Below are positions 58,743 to 64,000 of a DNA stretch of 64,000 bases, piece after piece; the stretch's first letter is position 1; every line of letters begins with the position of its first letter. Location: positions 558,001-622,000 of the forward strand of contig NZ_QNUJ01000001.1 in the NCBI RefSeq assembly GCF_003574625.1. The letters run 5' to 3'. The translations under genes were made by a program, and so were the position numbers. This stretch comes from Shinella zoogloeoides. GTDB lineage: Bacteria > Pseudomonadota > Alphaproteobacteria > Rhizobiales > Rhizobiaceae. Below the pieces are notes generated by a model. The model searched no databases and was not told where the DNA came from. It saw only the letters and a program-made list of their open reading frames with translations.

Positions 58743-58824
58743 GCCGGACAGTCGTCTGCGGCAAGGGTGCTGGTACCCCGACAAGGGTACCTTCACGCGC
58801 GCCCTGGAATTCTCGCTGTCCGGC
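58743..58824. other. Nested inverted repeats between convergent genes
   Basis: GCCGGACAG (58743-58751) pairs with CTGTCCGGC (58816-58824). Inside, GGTACCC (58772-58778) pairs with GGGTACC (58785-58791), and an intermediate AGGGTGC/GCGCCCT pairing is possible. The structure lies between the convergent cupin and GntR-domain genes and probably terminates one or both transcripts. Confidence 0.5.
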
Positions 58825-58854
58825 GCGCGGTCGGAAGGGGCGGGCTGGATAAAT

Positions 58855-59136
58855 TCAGGCCGGGGGATGTCCCAGCGTAACATACGTCCCCGAGCCGTGA
58901 CGTCTTTCGACCAGTCCGGCAAAGACCAGCATGCCGATGGCCTCGCGTATCGTTGCGCGGGAGACTGCATAACGGCCGCTGAGATCGAGTTCGTTGGGCA
59001 GCTTCTCGCCGGGCAGCCGGTGGCCGGTGAGGATTTCGGCGCGCAGCCGTGCCGCGACCTGGATATTCAGGGGCTGGCGTTCCAGGGGGGCGAGCCGATC
59101 GGCCGATGCGGCGAGGTCCGAGGGGTTGCGTTTCAT
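58855..59136 (-). CDS. GntR-type DNA-binding domain protein (effector domain missing)
   Basis: A 93-residue protein consisting almost only of a GntR winged helix: L-R-A-E-I-L-T-G-H-R-L-P-G-E-K-L-P-N-E near 31-49 and V-S-R-A-T-I-R-E-A-I near 58-67, ending with R-R-H-G-S-G-T-Y-V. The effector domain (usually 130-150 more residues) is missing. The start is coupled to the YfeH-like symporter stop (ATGA overlap at 59133-59136). Either a truncated regulator or a minimal repressor without ligand domain. Confidence 0.7.
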   Translation of the reverse strand: MKRNPSDLAASADRLAPLERQPLNIQVAARLRAEILTGHRLPGEKLPNELDLSGRYAVSRATIREAIGMLVFAGLVERRHGSGTYVTLGHPPA

Positions 59137-60116
59137 GCCGCGCCGTTCTGCCCGACAGGATCGGCCGGCGTGAGCCGGACGGCATATCGGCGCGCCAGGA
59201 CCGCGCCGACAAGTATCTGGATCTGGTTATAAAGCATGATCGGGAGCACGATCATGCCGAAGCCGGACGTGCCCGCGAAGAGCACCTGGGCTAGCGGCAG
59301 GCCCGAGGCCAGACTTTTCTTGGAGCCGCAGAAAACGGCCGCGATCTCGTCCTCACGGGAGAAGCCGAGCAGGCGGGAGCCACAGGTCGTGAAGGCGACC
59401 ACCGCGGCGAGCAGGATGGTGCACAGGACCACGGCCAGGCACAAACCGGCGGCCGGCAGAACCTGCCAAAGCCCTGCGGTCACGGATTTGGAGAACGCCG
59501 AATAGATGATGAGCACGATGACCGACTGATCGTAGTTCTCCAGCCAGTGTTTGCGGCTGGCGAGTAGAGGGCCGAGCCAGCGATGCGAAAGCTGTCCGAG
59601 ACCAAAGGGCAGGAGCAATTCGAGAACGACGTCATGCAGCGCCTGGCCCAGGTCGATCGAGCCGGAAGAGCGCATGAAGATGGTCATGAGGAGCGGCGTG
59701 AGCAGCAGTCCGAATACGTTGGAGCCGGCGGAGTTGCACACGGCGGCCGGCACATTACCCTTCGCCATGGCCGTGTAGGCAATCGAAGAGGAAATCGCGG
59801 AAGGGAGCACGCCGACATAGATGAACCCGAGGAGAAGGTCCGGCGGGAATATGCCTTGCGGGAGGAGACGCAGCGGCTGGACGATGAGGGGAAAGACCAG
59901 GAACGTCGTGGCGAAGATGAAGGCGTGGAGCTGCCATTGCTTGAGGCCCGTCAGGATCGCCCTATGCGACAATGCGGCGCCATGGCCGAAGAAAAGCAGG
60001 GCGACGCCGATCGTTCCGAGCAGATCGACATTGTCAGCCCAGCGACCCGTTGCCGGGAAAATTGTCGCGACGATCACCGCAGCGATCATCAGGATGAGGA
60101 AGGGGTCCATGCGCAT
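59133..60116 (-). CDS. YfeH-like SBF-family (bile acid:Na+ symporter superfamily) transporter
   Basis: A 327-residue membrane protein from ATG 60116; ATG 60149 is open but adds a non-conserved tail, and ATG 60110 is also usable. It matches the YfeH/SBF-like pattern: A-L-L-F-F-G-H-G-A-A-L-S near 38-49, G-N-V-P-A-A-V-C-N-S-A near 120-130 and A-A-V-F-C-G-S-K-K-S-L-A near 263-274. About ten hydrophobic helices. Substrate of this clade is not established. It is divergent from a full-length GntR regulator. Confidence 0.84.
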   Translation of the reverse strand: MRMDPFLILMIAAVIVATIFPATGRWADNVDLLGTIGVALLFFGHGAALSHRAILTGLKQWQLHAFIFATTFLVFPLIVQPLRLLPQGIFPPDLLLGFIYVGVLPSAISSSIAYTAMAKGNVPAAVCNSAGSNVFGLLLTPLLMTIFMRSSGSIDLGQALHDVVLELLLPFGLGQLSHRWLGPLLASRKHWLENYDQSVIVLIIYSAFSKSVTAGLWQVLPAAGLCLAVVLCTILLAAVVAFTTCGSRLLGFSREDEIAAVFCGSKKSLASGLPLAQVLFAGTSGFGMIVLPIMLYNQIQILVGAVLARRYAVRLTPADPVGQNGAA

Positions 60117-60190
60117 TTGCGATCCATAACTTTCCGAGACGTGTCTCATTCGACTTGTTGTCCTGGATTTCGTGTATTGATCTTGGGAAA

Positions 60191-60208
60191 TGGTCTACAA
60201 ATTGGTCT
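60191..60208. promoter_or_regulatory. TGGTCT tandem repeat, operator candidate
   Basis: TGGTCT occurs at 60191-60196 and 60203-60208, 12 bases apart, in the divergent gap between the YfeH-like symporter and GntR genes. Likely site for the GntR regulator. Confidence 0.4.
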
Positions 60209-60224
60209 GGAAAGGATCGGCACG

Positions 60225-60950
60225 ATGGCAGAGCGCAAGTCCGTCCATGAGGTTGAGCAGGAGCTGCGCGCCTTGCTGGAGCGTCACAATCTCGGCGCAC
60301 AGGACCGGCTTCCATCGGAGCGCGCCCTTGCGGACCTGTTCGGCTGTAGCCGGGAGACGGTTCGAAAGGCCCTGCGCCGGTTCGAGCGTGATGGCGTTCT
60401 CTGGCGCCATCAGGGACAGGGGACGTTTGTCGGCGGCGCGCCCGCAACCGTCGAACGCTCTCTGGATCGGGTGATCGATACCGTATCGAGTATGGATCTG
60501 ATGGAGGCGCGGCTTGTTTACGAGCCGGCACTGGCGGCGGCAGCGGCACGGTCGGCGACGCCCGAAGACCTTGTCGTGCTGCGGCGTCTGGCGGCCGCGA
60601 CGGGCGCGGCTCGCGACTGGCGGGAATACGAGACGCTCGACGATGCCTTTCACAAGGCCGTGGCGCGCGCCAGCGGCAACGCGCTTCTTGCGGCGATGCT
60701 GACGTCTCTGGCTTCCGTTCGCGGTCGCGCCGCATGGCAACGGCGCCACGATGCGATTTTCCGGGAGGCCCGCAAACGCGAATATGCGACCGCCCAGAGC
60801 GCGATGCACATGTCTGTCGTCACGGCGATCGAAGCGGGCGACAGCGTTCAGGCTCACGCGAGCATGAAGCTCCATCTGGAAGCCATCCGCCGGCTTCTGA
60901 TCCTTTGCGAGCAGCCCGGCCGGGTCGTCCGCCAAGACACCGCACCCTGA
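60225..60950 (+). CDS. GntR-family regulator with FCD domain (FadR group)
   Basis: A 241-residue regulator from ATG 60225 (AAAGGAT upstream). Winged helix about residues 5-70 (D-R-L-P-S-E-R-A-L-A-D-L-F-G-C-S-R-E-T-V-R-K-A-L). FCD domain about 92-228, with E-T-L-D-D-A-F-H-K-A-V near 136-146 and a final helix with H-L-E-A-I. Upstream frame to 59583 is not family-like. Divergent from the symporter and probably its repressor. Nothing else in the window looks like its target. Confidence 0.86.
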   Translation: MAERKSVHEVEQELRALLERHNLGAQDRLPSERALADLFGCSRETVRKALRRFERDGVLWRHQGQGTFVGGAPATVERSLDRVIDTVSSMDLMEARLVYEPALAAAAARSATPEDLVVLRRLAAATGAARDWREYETLDDAFHKAVARASGNALLAAMLTSLASVRGRAAWQRRHDAIFREARKREYATAQSAMHMSVVTAIEAGDSVQAHASMKLHLEAIRRLLILCEQPGRVVRQDTAP

Positions 60951-61094
60951 ATTCGGCAGAGCCTGCGGCGGCGTCGCCCGCTCGGATCGACCATCCGCCG
61001 CGTGGTCATTGCCAAGGGAATTGTCAAATCTCGGAAAAGGTGGCACGCCGAGACCGGCCCTTGAACTGAACATCTGGAAGAAGACGAGTCGTAT

Positions 61095-62396
61095 ATGTCC
61101 CAACGCTTCAGCGTCCTGGTACTGGGAGCCACGGGCTTTATCGGTTCCGTCATCGCTGGCAGGCTTCGCGAAGAAGGGCATGCCGTCACAGGGCTTGGCC
61201 GGCATCCCGACCGTGCGAGAAACCAGCATCCCGATATCCGGTGGTTGAAGGCTGACCTCAACGATCTCGGCCGGGCCGGGGATTGGGCGCCGCTCCTTCG
61301 GGATCAGGATGTCGTTGTCAATTGCGCCGGGGCCCTGCAGAACGGCCTCCATGACGATCTCGCCGCCGCGCAGGAGCGAGCCATGCTGGCGCTATACGAG
61401 GCCGCCAAGCAGGCGGGCCTCCGCCTCGTCATTCAGATTTCCGCCAACACGATGGATGCCGGCGCCGAGACGGCCTTTCTCAGCACCAAGCGCGCGGCCG
61501 ACCGTGCGCTCGCTTCCAGCGGCGTGCCATATATCATCCTGCGCCCAGCCGTCGTCATCGGCCGCAATGCATTCGGCGGCACGGCGCTGTTGCGTTCGCT
61601 CTCCGCGCTGCCGGGACCGATCCCCCTTGCCTATGCCGACAGTCCCGTAGCCACCGTTTCGGTGGAGGACGTCGCAACCTGTGTCGCCAGAGCCGTTACC
61701 GGCATGATCCCCGCCGACGGCGATTACGATCTCGCGGCAGCGGAAGACATGAGCTTCCGCGATCTGGTGACGCTGCATCGCGCGTGGCTGGGGCTTCCGC
61801 CGGCCCGTATCCTGGCGCTTCCCGGCTTTCTTGCCGGACCGGTCAGCGCGCTTGCCGATCTGGCGGGCAAGTTCGGCTGGCGGTCTGCGATGCGGTCGAC
61901 CGCGATAGCCGTGATGGCTGGCGGCGTATCGTCGGGGCGTCAGGGTGCCGTGCCGGCCGGCGTGACCTTCATGAAGGCATCGCAGGCCCTCGCGCGCCAT
62001 CCTGCGGGTGTGCAGGACCTTTGGTTCGCGCGGCTCTACCTGCTCAAGCCGCTGATCGTGGTGGTATTGTCGATCTTCTGGATGCTGTCCGGGCTGATCC
62101 CGCTTTTCGACCCCGCAGGCGCGGCCTCTTTCTTGCGGCCGTTCATGCCCGTCGCTGCCGTCTGGTTCGTGACCTTCGCCACGTGCGCCGTCGATATCGC
62201 GCTGGGGCTCGCCGTTCTCTATCGACCATGGACGCGCCGCGCCCTGCTCGGCATGCTCATCGTCTCTGCGGCCTATCTTGCCGGTGGAACGATCCTCACG
62301 CCGGGCCTCTGGCTCGACCCGCTCGGCCCGTTCGTGAAGGTTCTTCCCTCCATGGTCCTGGCGGGTGTCGCCATCGCGATATTGGAGGAGCGCTGA
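61095..62396 (+). CDS. NAD(P)-binding epimerase-like protein fused to a DoxX-like membrane domain
   Basis: A 433-residue protein. Residues 1-230 are an atypical SDR/epimerase: L-G-A-T-G-F-I-G near 10-17, N-C-A-G-A near 76-80, I-L-R-P-A-V-V-I-G near 148-156. The catalytic tyrosine is missing in the usual place, as in NDUFA9/TMR-type families. Residues ~310-430 contain about four hydrophobic helices of DoxX-like type (D-L-W-F-A-R-L-Y-L-L-K-P-L-I-V-V). It overlaps the next gene (TGATG). The fusion suggests a membrane redox function; no pathway is known. Confidence 0.8.
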   Translation: MSQRFSVLVLGATGFIGSVIAGRLREEGHAVTGLGRHPDRARNQHPDIRWLKADLNDLGRAGDWAPLLRDQDVVVNCAGALQNGLHDDLAAAQERAMLALYEAAKQAGLRLVIQISANTMDAGAETAFLSTKRAADRALASSGVPYIILRPAVVIGRNAFGGTALLRSLSALPGPIPLAYADSPVATVSVEDVATCVARAVTGMIPADGDYDLAAAEDMSFRDLVTLHRAWLGLPPARILALPGFLAGPVSALADLAGKFGWRSAMRSTAIAVMAGGVSSGRQGAVPAGVTFMKASQALARHPAGVQDLWFARLYLLKPLIVVVLSIFWMLSGLIPLFDPAGAASFLRPFMPVAAVWFVTFATCAVDIALGLAVLYRPWTRRALLGMLIVSAAYLAGGTILTPGLWLDPLGPFVKVLPSMVLAGVAIAILEER

Positions 62397-62878
62397 TGCC
62401 GGAATGGGTGGATATCCTGCGGCTGCTGCATGTCGTCGGCGCGACCGTTCTGTTCGGCACGGGCGCGGGCATCGCCTTCTTCATGGTCATGGCTCATCGG
62501 ACCCGTAATTCCTCCCTCATCGCCCATGTCGCGGGAACGGTCGTCGTCGCCGATACGCTTTTCACCGCCACAGCCGTCGTCCTCCAGCCGGTCACGGGAT
62601 ACCTGCTCGCCCGAGAGATCGGATGGTCGCTCACCGAAGGCTGGATCGTCCTGTCGCTTCTTCTCTATGTTCTGACCGGCCTGTTCTGGCTGCCGGTTGT
62701 GGCCATTCAAATCAGGCTGAGAAACCTCGCCCACGTTGCCGCGATCAACAACGAGGTACTTCCGCCAGCCTACTTTCGTCTCTATCGCATCTGGTTTCTG
62801 TGCGGTTTTCCGGCGTTCTTCGCGGTTATCGGCATTCTCTGGCTCATGCTTGTGAAACCGTCTTTTGCGTTCTTCTGA
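62396..62878 (+). CDS. DUF2269 integral membrane protein
   Basis: A 160-residue membrane protein with four hydrophobic helices (about residues 8-32, 48-70, 80-104, 130-152). L-R-L-L-H-V-V-G-A-T-V-L-F-G-T-G near 8-23 matches DUF2269, with a histidine in the first helix that might bind heme or metal. GGAGGAG precedes ATG 62396, which overlaps the stop of the epimerase-DoxX gene. The pair recurs in many bacteria as a two-gene unit of unknown function. Confidence 0.82.
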   Translation: MPEWVDILRLLHVVGATVLFGTGAGIAFFMVMAHRTRNSSLIAHVAGTVVVADTLFTATAVVLQPVTGYLLAREIGWSLTEGWIVLSLLLYVLTGLFWLPVVAIQIRLRNLAHVAAINNEVLPPAYFRLYRIWFLCGFPAFFAVIGILWLMLVKPSFAFF

Positions 62879-62941
62879 CGTGTCTCGAGCGTCCGTTGTT
62901 GAAACCGAACGACGGAATGGCCTGACGGGAGCGACGGATGA

Positions 62942-64000
62942 TCAGCCGGCCATATCCTTGTCGACGCGGGAGCTGTCAAAGCAGCGCTGATGGGCGATGG
63001 CAGCAACGCCGATGGCGCATTCGTAGGGTTCGAGACTGAACAGGCGAACCTCCGGCGCCGGCAGACCGGGAACGATGCCGGCGGCGACATCCCGGCGGAG
63101 GCCCTCGATGATGAGGGAGAGTACCGGGCCCAGCGCGCCGCCGAGGAAGACCGTCGAAGGATTGAAGATATTGGCAAGGCTGACGATAGCCAGCGAAAGC
63201 CATCCTGCAAGATCGGCCACGGACGCCATCGCCGTGGGATCGCCGGAATTGAAACGGTCGGCCACTTCCGCCGAAAGCGCCTCGAATTGCGCCTCTTCGA
63301 GACTGTCTGTCCCCAGATAGGACCGCGCCAGCGCGTCGAGCCCGACATGGCTTTCAAGGCAACCGCGGTGTCCGCAGCTGCAAACGGCGCCATCGCGGGC
63401 GATGCGCATGTGGCCGAGCTCGCCGGTGGCGCCGCTCGCGCCGCGCAGGAGCCGGCCGTTCATCACCGCCGCCCCGCCGCATCCCCGGCCGATCACGAGA
63501 AAGACGGAGCAGCCGGTCTGGAGTTCCGGCATGGTGTAGACGGATCCAAACGCCGCGGCGCCGGCGTCGTTTTCCACGAAACAGGGCCGGCCGACGGCGG
63601 CTTGCAGGGGGGTCAGGAGATCGACTTCCTTCCAGCCAAGGATCGGCAGATTGATGACAAAACCTTCCAGATTGACCACGCCGGGTACCGTGACGCCGAC
63701 GCTCTGAACGCGGCCGGCATAACGAAGATCGCGCTCCAGCATCGCTACATGCGCGGCGATCGCGTCGACGACCTCTTCCGGCGTGATCGTGCGGCTGACA
63801 TGCACATCGGACGTGGCGACGCTGTTTGCCGTCAGGTCGATAAGGGCATAGCGCAGAATGCCGACGCCGATCTCGACGCCGAGGAAATAGATCGCACTCG
63901 GGTTGAGCGCGAGTGCCACGCCCGGCCGCCCGGCATCGCGTGCTGCCCCCGGCGTCTTTTCTTCAGGCTGCACCTCGCGCACCAGTCCGCGCAGAGCGAG
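62942..64000 (-). CDS. ROK-family transcriptional regulator (5' end beyond window)
   Basis: The frame is open from the right edge (64000) to stop 62942. It shows the ROK sugar-kinase-like domain: F-L-G-V-E-I-G-V-G near 33-41, then V-T-V-P-G-V-V near 97-103, and the zinc motif C-S-C-G-H-R-G-C-L-E near 206-215. The residues before the domain continue into the edge, as expected of a NagC/Mlc-type regulator with an N-terminal winged helix outside the window. The ATP-binding sequence differs from active kinases (G-V-G rather than G-G-T), which favours a regulator. Target unknown. Confidence 0.82.
   Translation of the reverse strand, partial: LALRGLVREVQPEEKTPGAARDAGRPGVALALNPSAIYFLGVEIGVGILRYALIDLTANSVATSDVHVSRTITPEEVVDAIAAHVAMLERDLRYAGRVQSVGVTVPGVVNLEGFVINLPILGWKEVDLLTPLQAAVGRPCFVENDAGAAAFGSVYTMPELQTGCSVFLVIGRGCGGAAVMNGRLLRGASGATGELGHMRIARDGAVCSCGHRGCLESHVGLDALARSYLGTDSLEEAQFEALSAEVADRFNSGDPTAMASVADLAGWLSLAIVSLANIFNPSTVFLGGALGPVLSLIIEGLRRDVAAGIVPGLPAPEVRLFSLEPYECAIGVAAIAHQRCFDSSRVDKDMAG

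Noticed and set aside
1-64000. tRNA, rRNA, CRISPR arrays, complete insertion sequences, phage genes
   Set aside because: None recognised on reading either strand; a tRNA or Rfam covariance search would be decisive for small RNAs.

Overview
The window reads as a GC-rich alphaproteobacterial genome of the Rhizobiales/Rhizobiaceae type (Rhizobium, Agrobacterium, Ensifer or Shinella-like). The clues are the density of ABC uptake systems with IclR/LysR/GntR/LacI/ROK regulators, NrsF-type anti-sigma control, and many short overlapping operons for sugar acids and amino acids. No rRNA, tRNA, CRISPR array, intact insertion sequence or phage gene was seen. It looks like accessory catabolic territory of a chromid, megaplasmid or variable chromosomal region, but replicon type cannot be told from the sequence.

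Layout. (1) 1-14003: the end of an IclR regulator, a terminator and a promoter with a long inverted repeat. A large catabolic operon follows: crotonase, acyl-CoA ligase, Zn-alcohol dehydrogenase, aldehyde dehydrogenase, acetoacetate-decarboxylase-like protein, three SDRs, a five-gene branched-chain-amino-acid-type ABC importer and an XRE-cupin regulator. Its substrate is not obvious. (2) 14157-20500: a toxin-antitoxin relic, two tandem paralogous LysR regulators, then a divergent operon with a cysteine hydrolase, a GYD-domain protein, a polar amino-acid ABC importer and a metallo-beta-lactamase-fold hydrolase. (3) 20600-23740: a decayed zone with a truncated RpiR regulator, an inositol-dehydrogenase-like gene, a truncated sugar isomerase and an imuA pseudogene. 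(4) 23742-31251: a sugar-acid module with an AroE-like dehydrogenase, a keto-deoxy-sugar-acid dehydratase and an ABC importer on the minus strand, divergent from a galactarate/altronate-type dehydratase and a GntR regulator with two winged-helix domains. (5) 31966-37239: a sigma54-type two-component system followed by a paired palindromic upstream site, a near-consensus sigma54 promoter and an MFS anion transporter. (6) 37260-41379: SulP remnant, ClC channel/antiporter, MscS channel and a gene-poor stretch.

(7) 41380-45237 is the most interesting segment. A bufferin-type RiPP operon (DUF2282 four-cysteine precursor, DUF692/MNIO enzyme, DUF2063 partner, DoxX membrane protein) is divergent from an ECF sigma factor and an NrsF-like anti-sigma factor. 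Both divergent units carry the same GTAAC...CGTAG promoter motif, and a perfect palindrome follows the precursor gene. This predicts an autoregulated, metal-stress-responsive copper-sequestering peptide system.

(8) 45309-60950: two CUT2 sugar transporters (one YtfQRT/YjfF-like with a LacI regulator, one with KduI/KduD uronate genes, a cupin and a GntR/aldehyde dehydrogenase pair), then a YfeH-like symporter with a short GntR domain protein and a divergent full-length GntR regulator. (9) 61095-64000: an epimerase-DoxX fusion, a DUF2269 membrane protein and the C-terminal part of a ROK-family protein running off the right edge.

A recurring theme is a strong stem-loop directly 3' of the substrate-binding-protein gene in four of the five complete ABC operons, and after the bufferin precursor gene. 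This is the arrangement expected when the first, stoichiometrically abundant product must be expressed above the rest of its operon.
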